23,038 nt of DNA, taken from the IMG/VR virus record IMGVR_UViG_3300031963_000968, positions 1 to 23,038 of that record; one strand, 5' to 3'. Shown in pieces: positions 1 to 7,144 of the stretch. The DNA comes from a virus. The position numbers and the translations under genes were made by a program. The notes beneath the pieces are model-generated. The model did not search any database. It saw nothing but the letters and a program-made list of their open reading frames with translations, and was not told the DNA's origin. Position 1 is the stretch's first letter. Every line of letters starts with the position of its first letter.

Positions 1-50
1 GCCCCGCTGTTGGTCGTTACACCAGCACTACCATTGATTACAACTGACAT
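1..50 (-). CDS. Tail-fibre-like protein, N-terminal fragment (cut by window edge)
   Basis: A leftward gene begins at the ATG at 50-48 and runs off the window. Its first residues read MSVVINGSAGVTTNSG. This opening resembles the N-terminus of short phage fibre or tip proteins, like those encoded at 475-906 and 916-1485. It overlaps the end of the upstream gene by 13 bases in another frame, in keeping with the tight packing of this operon. Only 16 complete codons are visible, so the family call rests on that short match and on position in the fibre block. Confidence 0.5.
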   Translation of the reverse strand, partial: MSVVINGSAGVTTNSG

Positions 51-265
51 GACAGCCCCTTGAGTTCATCCAAAGTTGTGCATCCGTCTACCAGATTCGT
101 GATGTCTCGCAGACGCTGTTTTTCAGCCACGATAGCCGATGTGTCTCCACTAGCCTCAAGAGCGCGTTGAAACGCAACATCTTGAGCAACCAGCAACGGC
201 GCACGTTCAGCCCTCAACCTATCCTTCGTGATGGCTTGTGCCTTTGCAAAGTCAATAGTAATCAT
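38..265 (-). CDS. Small tail-associated protein, possible fibre-assembly accessory
   Basis: This is a 75-residue soluble, mostly helical protein with no membrane segment. The pattern of an N-terminal MITIDFAKAQAI, a KDRLRAERAPLL helix and a C-terminal TTLDELKGL helix resembles small phage proteins of the XkdW/DUF4376 kind, found next to tail fibres and thought to help in their assembly. The start ATG overlaps the upstream stop by four bases (ATGA), indicating coupled translation. It lies between two fibre-like genes, which fits a chaperone or connector role. The function is inferred from position and general resemblance; no catalytic motif is present. Confidence 0.55.
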   Translation of the reverse strand: MITIDFAKAQAITKDRLRAERAPLLVAQDVAFQRALEASGDTSAIVAEKQRLRDITNLVDGCTTLDELKGLSCQL

Positions 266-465
266 GCAGTCACCTCTGAAAAGTCAGCAGTCCATGCAGC
301 ACGGAATGTGCGATCAGACGGAATGTCAGAAGCCTCAATGATCTTGAATGGCTTGCCTGCTGGAACGTCCTTGGCTGCAATTTGTTCGATGCTCAATCCG
401 CAATCTGCTGGGATGATGACGGACACACTGCCATCGTCGTTGGGGTAGATGATGCGTTGGTTCAT
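262..465 (-). CDS. Small protein of the tail-fibre block, assembly-chaperone-like
   Basis: A 67-residue protein starting MNQRIIYPND. It has a beta-rich first half (VSVIIPADCGLSIEQIA) followed by AGKPFKIIEASDIPSDRTFRAAW. This layout, a short strand-rich head and a KPFKI..SDIPSDRTFRAAW core, resembles small proteins encoded immediately after tail fibres in many proteobacterial phages. The ATG has a good ribosome site (AAGGA) a few bases upstream, and the stop overlaps the next gene by four bases. A role in folding or trimming of the fibre is an inference from context; nothing in the sequence proves it. Confidence 0.55.
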   Translation of the reverse strand: MNQRIIYPNDDGSVSVIIPADCGLSIEQIAAKDVPAGKPFKIIEASDIPSDRTFRAAWTADFSEVTA

Positions 466-474
466 GGTTGGTCC

Positions 475-906
475 TTAACGGAAGATGGCTACTGACACGT
501 TGGCAACATCAAATACCGTCCCTTGGCCTCCAGTTCCAGATACATAGCCGGTTGTGAAGCGATAACTGCCAGATGCTGCGGTGTTGATAGAGTTGACTAG
601 TCGAGCGTTTGTACTACCGGAATCAATAGCCGTTGCAACTACGGCGTAGTTCGCATCAGGCATCGCCGTCGTGAAGTTCACCGTGTAGTCACCCGTACCG
701 TTATCCGTGATGCTCGTCACGTTGAACGAAGCACGAATTGCAACCGTACCCGTGCCATTAAAGTTCACCCAGGCACGGCAGAAAGTTCCGATCTGAGTGC
801 CAGCACTGTCCTGAACCGTTGGAGGCGTACCGGAAACGCCATTCTTGAGGACTAGGGTGCTAGTGCTAGCCGCTTCTAATTGATCTGCGATTACTGTTCC
901 AGCCAT
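475..906 (-). CDS. Short tail-fibre/receptor-tip-like protein
   Basis: A 143-residue protein rich in Thr, Ser, Gly, Val and Asn, with no charged clusters, as expected for a beta-structured fibre domain. The N-terminal part (MAGTVIADQLEAASTSTLVLKNG) looks like a short trimerisation segment. From about residue 40 the CRAWVNFNGTGTVAIRASFNVTSITDNGTGDYTVNF type of sequence matches a domain common at the ends of phage and prophage tail fibres. It sits between another fibre-like gene and a chaperone-like gene. It is far shorter than a classical fibre, so it probably attaches to a larger tail protein. Ligand unknown. Confidence 0.7.
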   Translation of the reverse strand: MAGTVIADQLEAASTSTLVLKNGVSGTPPTVQDSAGTQIGTFCRAWVNFNGTGTVAIRASFNVTSITDNGTGDYTVNFTTAMPDANYAVVATAIDSGSTNARLVNSINTAASGSYRFTTGYVSGTGGQGTVFDVANVSVAIFR

Positions 907-915
907 GATTAGTTC

Positions 916-1485
916 TCACTCATAAAGGATGTTGATGGAACCGGCATCAAAGGTGTCAGTGCCGTTGACCGTAGTGATGCGAACGCGATCAAGGGTGTCA
1001 GAAAGTGTTTTACTAGACGCACACACTCCACCCGTACCGCCAGCGACTATGGGACGAATTACGCCAAAACCAATCCACCGATTGCTACCCAGTAGCGAAA
1101 AAACCACTGATCCAATGTTGTTGTCAGACGCACCTATGTTTCTGACAATCGCTCCAGAACTTGACGCAGCGGCAGTGCCCCCATATTCGGCGCTAGAATC
1201 GTATCCAGTAGTCTCAATGCCACCAGCATCACCAAGTTGTATCAAAAAGTTACTGGAACCACTTGTACTAACGGCTCCAAACATCACCGTGATGCGTCGC
1301 ACCCACGACGGAATGCCGGTGAAGTCAATGCTGGTGCCAGAGGTCGATGCTTGAGCGGTAGCAGCGACAATTGGTGCTAGCGTCCCAGTAACTGCCACTA
1401 GCGTCTGCGTGTTTGATCCAGAGACAGCAGGAGCCGAGACAGTGATCGCTCCTGAAGTGTCGCCAGAGAGAACTAAAGAGGCCAT
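916..1485 (-). CDS. Tail-fibre-like virion protein
   Basis: A 189-residue, low-charge, beta-rich protein. The opening MASLVLSGDTSGAITVSAPAVSGSNTQTL is a stretch often seen at the start of short phage tail or fibre proteins. The rest (IDFTGIPSWVRRITVMFGAVST, then a C-terminal DRVRITTVNGTDTFDAGSINILYE) looks like a jelly-roll type receptor domain. The ribosome site AAAGGA overlaps the upstream stop codon, and the start follows by a few bases. With its neighbours it forms a set of small separate fibre modules rather than one long fibre. The specific binding target cannot be read from the sequence. Confidence 0.7.
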   Translation of the reverse strand: MASLVLSGDTSGAITVSAPAVSGSNTQTLVAVTGTLAPIVAATAQASTSGTSIDFTGIPSWVRRITVMFGAVSTSGSSNFLIQLGDAGGIETTGYDSSAEYGGTAAASSSGAIVRNIGASDNNIGSVVFSLLGSNRWIGFGVIRPIVAGGTGGVCASSKTLSDTLDRVRITTVNGTDTFDAGSINILYE

Positions 1486-1495
1486 GTCTGTCCTT

Positions 1496-2269
1496 TCAAA
1501 TGATTACCCAACGCGAGCCAGTTGGTACTGTGACTGCGACAGTGGTTGTGATAGTGGTAGAAGAAACTGTTTGAGATGGCGAGACAACATAAGTTCCAGT
1601 TGTCCCCGTTCCAGTGCCAAATCCAGTGACAACCGTACCAGCAGTCACTCCAGTTCCACTAATAAGTGATCCAATGACCAACACACCACCGCCAGTGCTT
1701 CCACTAATGGTGAGTGTAGTTCCAGAAATAGCCCCAGTGCCTTCAAAACTTGAGGCCACGGTGATCGGCCCAGTAGACATTGCGTTCTTGTTGGCAGAGA
1801 TCGAGTACTCAATTTTCACAGTCTGTGAGTTCTCATAAAAAACATCATCTCCACCGCCACCAGAAGCTCCCCCGCCACCAATTGCTCCCCACGCAGTACC
1901 GTTGTATCCTTCAAACTCCGTGTTAGTCGTATTGAAGCGAACTTGGCCAGAAGTTGGAGAACCAGGGCGCTGTGCCGTAGAACCCTTAGACAACAACACG
2001 GCACCAGTTGAGGTAAAGCTGGAGTCTGCTGATGCAGTCAGCGAAGTGCCAGATATAGAAGTGCCAGTAAACGCACCAGTGGCCGTCAATGCTGCTGTAG
2101 TAACAGTGCCAGTGAACGTGGGTGATGCTAGATCAGCCTTCGTCGCAATGGCAATCGCAATGTTGTTGTACTCAGTGTCAATCTCAGTACCTTTGACAAT
2201 CTTGAGTGGATTGCCAGAAGGAAGAGCGTCTTTAGTCGCAAAGTTGGTGCTTTTGGTGTAGTTGCTCAT
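1496..2269 (-). CDS. Tail fibre protein
   Basis: A 257-residue fibre-like protein. Residues 1-35 contain [33 protein letters not shown], a typical phage fibre anchor region, followed by a Thr/Ala/Ser repeat zone (residues 45-95), a [31 protein letters not shown] segment common in fibres (about 95-130) and a Gly-rich linker. It ends in [12 protein letters not shown], closely similar to the end of the collagen-stalk protein at 10115-12019. Its start overlaps the stop of the nozzle-like gene by four bases (ATGA). Position directly after the nozzle supports attachment at the tail tip. Host receptor not predictable. Confidence 0.75.
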   Translation of the reverse strand: MSNYTKSTNFATKDALPSGNPLKIVKGTEIDTEYNNIAIAIATKADLASPTFTGTVTTAALTATGAFTGTSISGTSLTASADSSFTSTGAVLLSKGSTAQRPGSPTSGQVRFNTTNTEFEGYNGTAWGAIGGGGASGGGGDDVFYENSQTVKIEYSISANKNAMSTGPITVASSFEGTGAISGTTLTISGSTGGGVLVIGSLISGTGVTAGTVVTGFGTGTGTTGTYVVSPSQTVSSTTITTTVAVTVPTGSRWVII

Positions 2270-3810
2270 GCCAATTTCCCATTTTTCGATTGGATCTCAA
2301 TTTTCTGGATGGACAAAGCAGATCCATTGATCGTTGCTTCATATCCACTCTGTACAAATTTACCAGATCCAGATGTTGGACAACTCAATTCTTGAATAAG
2401 AATGCCGTTAGAGTATTGAGCAATATTGTATTCACCAATGTTGTATTCTGAAATGCCTTGTGTCGGTATCAATACATTTGCTGATTGATATGCAGATGTA
2501 AAGTCAAAAGACCATTTTACAGTGACAAATTGGTTAGTCCCGCCGATCACTGTAACTTTGATTTTTTTCAGGATAGACGTAACAGTCTGCTCATTGAGAT
2601 CGGCATAGTTGGTGTAGTACATCATTCGATATGATGTCGTATCATCCAAGTAGGCATCGTACTTACCGATGTAGCCAGTCTTGCCAACCAAAATATCGCC
2701 GTTTCTCCTGGCAAGCAATGCCGTAGGCTCTATCGAGTCCCATGATGTGACCCTAAACGATCCGTCTTGAAGCTGTTGGCGCGTATCAAAACAGTACACA
2801 CCCTTCACAGATGGGAACGTCAGCAAATAGAACGCATCTTTTTCAGAATAGACAGACTTGATGTTCGCAAGTGTCTCTCCATTGATGATCGTTATGAGGT
2901 CGTTCCTGACATTCTTAGACAAGTCGCCAAGCGGTGCAGACTTCTCAATGATAGTCCTGGCAAACGACCTGACACCAGAGTTGGACAAAAACAGCACATC
3001 TTTGCCCGTGGTCTGAATCGTATCCCGTGCGATACATCCAATCCCGCCTACAGTGTCGCTCAGGCTCATCGTAGAGGGCGTAGTGGCATTTTGATAGACC
3101 AGGATCTGCCGTTTGCCAAAGATGATCAGGAAGCCGTTGTGAGCAGCAAGGCCTTGGATCTCATCAGGGCCGTTTGGCCAGATCCTGTCCACATTGAGAG
3201 AGCCAGCAGTGCCAGTAGACCACACATGGCCTGCCAGCAGATCAGAAAAATAGACCGTGTTCTTGACTGTGGATGTATTGGCTACCCACAGCCTACCAAA
3301 AGCTGACAAAGCGATGTTGGCGCTTGGCACCGTAGCGACATAGCCTGTTTTCTCACTCACACGACGATAGGTCGTAGTGCTAACAGCGGGGTCATAGATC
3401 AGCGGATCATGGCCCGTTTGGAAGAAATAGGTGATGCCATTGAGGGAAGCGCACGACCAGTTGTTAGCAGTGATCGTAGGAGCCGTCCCACCCCCCCCGT
3501 AGGTCAATTCCACGACAGCATTAGCTCCATCGAGCTTAAACAGCTTGTTATTGCCTGCGAACAATACAGTCAGTGTGCCGTCAGACTGAACAAGCTCATG
3601 GATCACACCAACAGGATTAGCCCCAAGATTGCCAGAAGAGCTATTGACCTTAGACCAGCCCTTGCGAGAGCCGATGCGGCCATACTGGTCGATGATGCAG
3701 TTCGTCGCAACAAGAGCAAAGCCAGCCGCCAGATCAAGAGGCGAGTCTTGCGTGTTCAACCCGAAAAAGCCTGGGGCTGAAATGCTGGCAATCTGAAGCG
3801 GCTCACTCAT
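2266..3810 (-). CDS. Tail nozzle / tail hub protein of a short-tailed phage
   Basis: A 514-residue beta-rich protein. The N-terminus has [38 protein letters not shown], a pattern characteristic of nozzle or tail-tube-B-like proteins of short-tailed phages (beta-propeller type). Repeated strand pairs such as [15 protein letters not shown] and [14 protein letters not shown] follow, suggesting propeller blades. It lies directly after the adaptor gene and before the fibre genes, the expected position for the lower part of a podovirus tail through which DNA leaves. Start and stop overlap both neighbours by four bases. Exact family (T7 gp12-like or SU10 nozzle-like) is uncertain. Confidence 0.75.
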   Translation of the reverse strand: MSEPLQIASISAPGFFGLNTQDSPLDLAAGFALVATNCIIDQYGRIGSRKGWSKVNSSSGNLGANPVGVIHELVQSDGTLTVLFAGNNKLFKLDGANAVVELTYGGGGTAPTITANNWSCASLNGITYFFQTGHDPLIYDPAVSTTTYRRVSEKTGYVATVPSANIALSAFGRLWVANTSTVKNTVYFSDLLAGHVWSTGTAGSLNVDRIWPNGPDEIQGLAAHNGFLIIFGKRQILVYQNATTPSTMSLSDTVGGIGCIARDTIQTTGKDVLFLSNSGVRSFARTIIEKSAPLGDLSKNVRNDLITIINGETLANIKSVYSEKDAFYLLTFPSVKGVYCFDTRQQLQDGSFRVTSWDSIEPTALLARRNGDILVGKTGYIGKYDAYLDDTTSYRMMYYTNYADLNEQTVTSILKKIKVTVIGGTNQFVTVKWSFDFTSAYQSANVLIPTQGISEYNIGEYNIAQYSNGILIQELSCPTSGSGKFVQSGYEATINGSALSIQKIEIQSKNGKLA

Positions 3811-4454
3811 ATCGCAACAAATTCTTGGTTCTCAGGGTAACGAGTGCTTTCAAGAGCGATGTAATCTGCTAGCATGGCTCTATAAAGCTGGTAAGCCTCC
3901 GATGAAGCTAACCCACCATCTTCCCCGCGCTCCACCAGGGCACGAGCATAGGCATTCTGTACCACCAGAACGTCTGGAACCAGTACAGATGTACTGTCCG
4001 ACGACAGAGTAGCCTGTGGCACTGTCAGGCTGAAGTTCATTGTGTAGACACCATCTGGCCGACCAAACAGAACTACTTTAGTGTCGCCATTGCCATCAAC
4101 ACCATCAAATGTGTAAGCCTCTGGAATCCCAGAAAGCGGAGTTGAGAAGTTTTGCAGACGGTTCATCTCCACAAAACTGATGTTCCGCAAGCCAACATTA
4201 GACGTTACATTGAGTGCGTCCATCACCTGAAACTTCTGACCAGCACCAGTCATCGAGTAGATGTAAGTACCGCCAACGGTGTTGAACGTCAGAGTCTGTC
4301 CCAATACGTTCCAGGCGTAAGAATCCTCAATCTGGCGCTTGGCATCGTTGACGAACTTTCCAATCAGAGTTGAGTAGGTCGTTTCCGTGCTGGTAGATAC
4401 GGTAGTCTCCCGCAGCCTAATCAGCACATCATTGATGAGTTCTAGGTAGGTCAT
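3807..4454 (-). CDS. Head-tail adaptor protein
   Basis: A 215-residue protein beginning TYLELINDVLIRLRE. A helix with FVNDAKRQIEDSYAWNVLGQTLTFNT follows, then a beta-rich middle and a C-terminal helical segment (VVQNAYARALVERGEDGG..YQLYRAMLADYIALE). This helix, beta-domain, helix plan is that of the adaptor which docks under the portal ring in SU10/P22-like short-tailed phages. It precedes the nozzle gene with an ATGA overlap, as expected for portal-adaptor-nozzle assembly. Family assignment is from remembered pattern and gene order, not a search. Confidence 0.75.
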   Translation of the reverse strand: MTYLELINDVLIRLRETTVSTSTETTYSTLIGKFVNDAKRQIEDSYAWNVLGQTLTFNTVGGTYIYSMTGAGQKFQVMDALNVTSNVGLRNISFVEMNRLQNFSTPLSGIPEAYTFDGVDGNGDTKVVLFGRPDGVYTMNFSLTVPQATLSSDSTSVLVPDVLVVQNAYARALVERGEDGGLASSEAYQLYRAMLADYIALESTRYPENQEFVAI

Positions 4455-4786
4455 TGCCGTGTCAATCCTGTTTCTTCAAAGGTGGCGATGAAGCTAAACG
4501 TACTGCCAGATTCAGTCGTAATCTTGATCGAATCACCTTCTTCCAACACAATGTACGCATTGCCATCGAACTGCAAGTAGTTCTTAGCTGATAAGGTGTA
4601 CTCTGTCAGAATGTCGTAAGTGGCACTTGCGCTGGAGTCAATCCACTGCACCGTGATGTGCTTTGTCGATCCACCAGTGTTGTGGATATACATCACCGTG
4701 AACTTGGCGTAGTAACCCGTCGGAACCGTATAAACGGTTGTTAGCGTTGCCGCTGTTGGATTTACACCGACGGAAACTGGCCTCAC
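4451..4786 (-). CDS. Small beta-rich virion protein, function unknown
   Basis: A 111-residue protein started by GTG at 4786, which overlaps the preceding stop (GTGA). It is made of alternating strands (YYAKFTVMYIHNTGG, ITVQWIDSS, YDILTEYTLSAKNYLQFD, AYIVLEEGDSIKITTESGSTFSFIATFEE). This is a beta-sandwich pattern resembling small decoration or tail-collar proteins. It sits directly upstream of the adaptor gene, so a minor head or neck role is likely. I do not recognise a named family. Confidence 0.65.
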   Translation of the reverse strand: MRPVSVGVNPTAATLTTVYTVPTGYYAKFTVMYIHNTGGSTKHITVQWIDSSASATYDILTEYTLSAKNYLQFDGNAYIVLEEGDSIKITTESGSTFSFIATFEETGLTRQ

Positions 4787-5076
4787 TTCTTGTTCCTCGC
4801 TGAGATCGCCTTAGCTTTCGACCTTGCATCTGCTTTGGACGATGCACCCCAGGCTCGGAGGGACAGAAGAAGGCGAGTGGGTTCGCCATTCTTGTACTCA
4901 GGCCCGGGCATATTGCCCATACGCGCTAGGAAGGAGGCCCTTCGTGGGTTATCGCCTGATTTGACGGGAGGTTTTAGGTTCCCGCCTGTAGACTCATTAT
5001 AGGACTTTCTGCCTTTGGCGTTAAGCCCACCAGCAGGATTTTTACCTTCTTTCCTAGTCCAAGCAGCGGTTTTCAT
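4783..5076 (-). CDS. Small basic protein, DUF6321-like
   Basis: A 97-residue, strongly basic protein. The opening MKTAAWTRKEGKNPAGGLN, with AKGRKSYNESTGGNLKPPV and then ARMGNMPGPEYKNGEPTRL, is the signature of a conserved phage family I recall as DUF6321. The tail is rich in Lys, Arg, Ala and Ser (ADARSKAKAISARNKK). No fold or reaction is known to me. It is the fourth gene of a block of small Lys/Arg-rich genes between 5792 and 4783, all joined by 4-base overlaps, so it is probably made in fixed proportion with them. Its DNA-binding-like composition suggests a role with packaged DNA, but that is speculation. Confidence 0.7.
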   Translation of the reverse strand: MKTAAWTRKEGKNPAGGLNAKGRKSYNESTGGNLKPPVKSGDNPRRASFLARMGNMPGPEYKNGEPTRLLLSLRAWGASSKADARSKAKAISARNKK

Positions 5077-5306
5077 CGATACCTCGCCGTCTTTTGAGCA
5101 ATCTTCTTTGGCTGAGCAACGAATTGCTTTCCAGATGCCTTGCCAGCACGTTTAGCCTTAGTGGTGGCAGCGTACTCGGCAGGAGTCAACGCTTTAATAG
5201 CCTTTTCTGGCAAATAACGCTCACCCGTAACACTAGATGGCTTACCAGACTTGGTACGCCATTTCTGCGCTGTCCAATCTTTGAGGGATTTCTGAGTGGC
5301 TTTCAC
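5073..5306 (-). CDS. Small basic protein, DUF5872-like
   Basis: A 77-residue protein started by GTG at 5306, the GTG overlapping the previous stop. The sequence KSLKDWTAQKWRTKSGKPS followed by TGERYLPEKAIKALTPAEYAATTKAKRAG matches a small conserved protein often found in phage and metagenomic genomes, which I associate with DUF5872. The C-terminus is Lys/Gln-rich. It has no membrane segment and no cysteine. A GGGGGG stretch just before the start may serve as the ribosome site. Function unknown; part of the basic-protein block. Confidence 0.65.
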   Translation of the reverse strand: MKATQKSLKDWTAQKWRTKSGKPSSVTGERYLPEKAIKALTPAEYAATTKAKRAGKASGKQFVAQPKKIAQKTARYR

Positions 5307-5476
5307 TTGTACCCCCCACCCTTGGCTTTGTACTCCTTGGCCAACAACTGGGCCTTACGGGCACTCCATTCACCAGCCGCCGTGCCTTGAATAGCCTGCC
5401 CTTTGATCCGCTCAAAAAGAGCCTTTCGCATGGCAGGTTTCGTGTAATTCTTGGCAGCGTTGACTTTGGATTTCAC
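5303..5476 (-). CDS. Small basic conserved phage protein (57 aa)
   Basis: I read this gene directly: GTG at 5476-5474, TGA at 5305-5303, 57 residues. It starts MKSKVNAAKNYTKPAMRKAL and ends AGEWSARKAQLLAKEYKAKG followed by GGYK. The VNAA.NYTKP..RK.LF..IK pattern and the WSARKAQLLAK.YKAKGGGY end belong to a small family I have seen repeatedly in phage genomes next to the DUF6496-like and DUF6321-like genes. Start and stop overlap both neighbours by four bases (GTGA at each end), strong support that it is translated. Function unknown; very Lys/Arg-rich. Confidence 0.8.
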   Translation of the reverse strand: MKSKVNAAKNYTKPAMRKALFERIKGQAIQGTAAGEWSARKAQLLAKEYKAKGGGYK

Positions 5477-5631
5477 TTCTTCTTCCGGGACTTCCCGGCC
5501 TCAGACAATGCAATGGCAATGGCTTGCTTGCGAGAGGTCACTTCTGGGCCTTTCTTAGACCCAGAGTGCAGCTTGCCAGCCTTGTACTCTCGCATAACCT
5601 TGCTGATCTTCTTTTCAGCTTTGGTTTTCAT
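5473..5631 (-). CDS. Small basic protein, DUF6496-like (52 aa)
   Basis: A 52-residue gene read directly from the sequence: ATG at 5631, TGA at 5473. The protein begins MKTKAEKKISKVMREYKAGK, continues LHSGSKKGPEVTSRKQAIAI and ends ALSEAGKSRKKK. This is a very recognisable small phage and bacterial family (DUF6496). Its ATG overlaps the stop of the gene at 5628-5792 and its stop overlaps the next GTG start, so it sits inside a translationally coupled chain. It is highly basic with no known activity. Such proteins are repeatedly found near structural genes; whether they enter the capsid is unknown. Confidence 0.85.
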   Translation of the reverse strand: MKTKAEKKISKVMREYKAGKLHSGSKKGPEVTSRKQAIAIALSEAGKSRKKK

Positions 5632-5792
5632 TTGCCACGGCTCATCTTGTTGGTCATTGCACGTTGACCACGCTTGGGCAGCGGTTTAGGCTTACCAACA
5701 GCCACCATGATGGCCACAGGCATAGCCTTCTTTGCGCCAGAAGACTTAGACTCTTTCTTACCCATTTTGGGAGCAGACATTTTGCCGTACAT
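5628..5792 (-). CDS. Lys-rich small protein, function unknown
   Basis: A 54-residue protein. I place the start at the ATG at 5792 (MYGKMSAPKMGKKESKSSG) because AAAGGA lies six bases upstream; a longer reading frame to 5828 would overlap the previous gene and lacks such a site. The protein alternates Lys clusters (KMGKKESKSSGAKK) with a short hydrophobic run (AMPVAIMVAVGKP) and ends PLPKRGQRAMTNKMSRGK. The stop overlaps the DUF6496-like start (ATGA). Too short and simple to assign. It opens the block of basic proteins. Confidence 0.6.
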   Translation of the reverse strand: MYGKMSAPKMGKKESKSSGAKKAMPVAIMVAVGKPKPLPKRGQRAMTNKMSRGK

Positions 5793-5794
5793 GA

Positions 5795-6280
5795 TCAATC
5801 CTTTGTGATAGGCCCACCAGACTTCCAAGCATCACAAGTACGGGCCGCTGCACAAGTGAAGTGAAATAGGTCGCAATAACCTAAATCTGCCGCCTTGACA
5901 AACTTCTTGTCATAGGACAACTCATTCTCATTCTCGTACTCAGTCTCGTTTTCAACTTCGTACTCGATCTCGTCTTCGATCTCGTCCTCGATCTCGTCCT
6001 CATTGTCGTATTGACTATCGTCATTTTCCAAGCCCTTAATGATGCATTCCATCATCTTTGGAGTTTGGATAAAAGCCGCACAATTGCCACACCGCATCCC
6101 TTTGATCGCGTCAGTAGGTGCGTTGTACATCTTAGCTTTTTTCAGCCAAAAAGCGGTGTTTGGCTCGTCAGGGTTCGGCGGTCCATAGCCGTACTCTTTG
6201 AACGCATGATTGCGGTTCTTGAGGTTGACATGAACGTCTTGTGTAGCGATTGGGCACACAAGCCCTGAGAGCATTCCCAT
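5795..6280 (-). CDS. Cysteine-containing protein with an acidic repeat insert
   Basis: A 161-residue protein in three parts. Residues 1-85 include PNPDEPNTAFWLKKAKMYNAP and a first cysteine group (CGNC, then C about 14 residues later). Residues about 87-121 are a nearly pure Asp/Glu/Asn/Tyr stretch built of repeated DEIE units. The C-terminal part carries GYCDLFHFTCAAARTCDAW. The six conserved-looking cysteines suggest a metal or iron-sulfur site; the arrangement weakly recalls HiPIP-type proteins, but I cannot confirm that. The acidic insert is encoded by a 12-bp tandem repeat (5964-5999) and may vary in length. It lies among virion genes, but no virion role is shown. Confidence 0.65.
   Translation of the reverse strand: MGMLSGLVCPIATQDVHVNLKNRNHAFKEYGYGPPNPDEPNTAFWLKKAKMYNAPTDAIKGMRCGNCAAFIQTPKMMECIIKGLENDDSQYDNEDEIEDEIEDEIEYEVENETEYENENELSYDKKFVKAADLGYCDLFHFTCAAARTCDAWKSGGPITKD
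5964..5999. repeat. 12-bp tandem repeat, three perfect-frame units
   Basis: Three consecutive units of TCGATCTCGTC followed by T or C (TCGATCTCGTCT, then TCGATCTCGTCC twice). They encode the DEIE repeats of the overlapping leftward gene. Degenerate related units extend on both sides (CTCATTCTCG, CTCGTTTTC, CTCATTGTCG). The 12-bp length keeps the frame, so slippage would change only the number of acidic repeats. Confidence 0.85.
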
Positions 6281-6281
6281 A

Positions 6282-6485
6282 CTAGGTGCCTTTTTGCTGT
6301 TTAGGTGGTCGTCCGGGCTTTTTGGCCACCACAGGGGCAGTCATAGGAAGAGGACGGCTTTCTTCCTGTTGAGGCTCTGGCTCATCAATCTGAATGTAGC
6401 CAGCGTGACCTTTCATGGATTCAATGTCGTGCGTGTAAGTGAACGAAACCGTATTGCCACTTGCCAAACAACGATAGGTTGCCAT
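6282..6485 (-). CDS. Small protein with an AT-hook-like C-terminus
   Basis: A 67-residue protein. The start is placed at the ATG at 6485 (MATYRCLASGNTVSFTYTHD), just downstream of the previous gene's stop; the longer frame to 6521 would overlap that gene. The N-terminal half is a compact strand-rich domain (YRCLASGNTVSFTY..GHAGYIQID). The C-terminal half is Pro/Glu/Lys-rich and ends VAKKPGRPPKQQKGT. The PGRPPK core resembles an AT-hook, a short minor-groove DNA-binding motif, so contact with DNA is possible but unproven. The stop lies a base from the start of the next gene region. Confidence 0.65.
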   Translation of the reverse strand: MATYRCLASGNTVSFTYTHDIESMKGHAGYIQIDEPEPQQEESRPLPMTAPVVAKKPGRPPKQQKGT

Positions 6486-6489
6486 TGTC

Positions 6490-6765
6490 TTATCCGTAGA
6501 TAGGGATGTACCCATCAGCACTCACAAGCCATGCTTTGGTTGCTGATGCGTCTTCGTAAACAGGGATGTAGTCAATCCAGGCTTTCTTGCCAGTGGTTGA
6601 CCCAAGGATGTCTGCGTCAATGTTCCCATCATAGGAATTGAGAATTCCAGGAGAACCAGCAGTTTTGACGGGGATGTAATCGGACCAACGAGTCAGACCT
6701 GTAAGAGTCGTGATCTTGAAAACAACCATCTTCCCGTTGTTAGAGGGAAAAGTCTGAGGAACCAT
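6490..6765 (-). CDS. Small virion-region protein with three YIPV repeats
   Basis: A 91-residue protein whose ATG at 6765 has a strong GGAGG ribosome site, directly after a transcription terminator. The N-terminal half contains FPSNNGKMVVFKITTLTG. The rest has three related units: SDYIPVKTA, IDYIPVYED and DGYIPIYG, spaced about 25-30 residues. Such repeats suggest a small beta structure with tandem strands. No family recognised. Its strong ribosome site suggests good expression in spite of the terminator upstream. Confidence 0.65.
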   Translation of the reverse strand: MVPQTFPSNNGKMVVFKITTLTGLTRWSDYIPVKTAGSPGILNSYDGNIDADILGSTTGKKAWIDYIPVYEDASATKAWLVSADGYIPIYG

Positions 6766-6775
6766 TTACACCTCC

Positions 6776-6802
6776 GAAGAAAACAGGGGGCTTGTGGCCC
6801 CC
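6776..6802 (-). terminator. Rho-independent terminator, leftward
   Basis: On the leftward strand a stem GGGGGC/GCCCCC (plus positions 6786-6791 and 6797-6802, loop of five) is followed by TGTTTTCTTC. It starts six bases after the stop of the gene at 6808-7131 and precedes the strong ribosome site of the next gene. It should reduce read-through from the capsid genes into the tail genes. Confidence 0.75.
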
Positions 6803-6807
6803 CGTCC

Positions 6808-7131
6808 TTACACAGCGCGCCCGATAATGAGCGTAACAGTGGTTGATGCCAGATTCACAGAACCGGCAGTCGGGTTGTAGGTAACGATAGTCACCGTGTT
6901 GGCAGCAGAAACGTAGGCCCGTTTGACCAGACCAGCCTCGCTAACGCCATGCGAAAAACCGATAACCATATCACCCAGTGCAACACCAGGAACCGTGACC
7001 GTATCCGTGTCGGTAGCACCAGCCGAAACTGCGCCAGCGTCAAGAGTACATTGCACTTCCCAGGTGTCCGAGAACAAGCCTCGGAATTGGTCGTTTCCAC
7101 GACGGGAAACAACAGCGGTTGCAGCAGCCAT
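6808..7131 (-). CDS. Small virion protein next to the capsid gene (decoration or minor head candidate)
   Basis: A 107-residue, low-complexity-free, beta-rich protein: VVSRRGNDQFRGLFSDTWEVQCTLDAGAVSAGATDTDTVTVPGVALGDMVIGFSHGV, ending NLASTTVTLIIGRAV. It has an AGGAGA ribosome site and lies between two terminators, directly downstream of the major capsid gene. That place, size and strand-rich make-up fit a capsid decoration or stabilising protein. The pattern DTDTVTVPGVALGD is seen in small phage structural proteins. The role is inferred from context. Confidence 0.65.
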   Translation of the reverse strand: MAAATAVVSRRGNDQFRGLFSDTWEVQCTLDAGAVSAGATDTDTVTVPGVALGDMVIGFSHGVSEAGLVKRAYVSAANTVTIVTYNPTAGSVNLASTTVTLIIGRAV

Positions 7132-7144
7132 TTCAATCTCCTAT

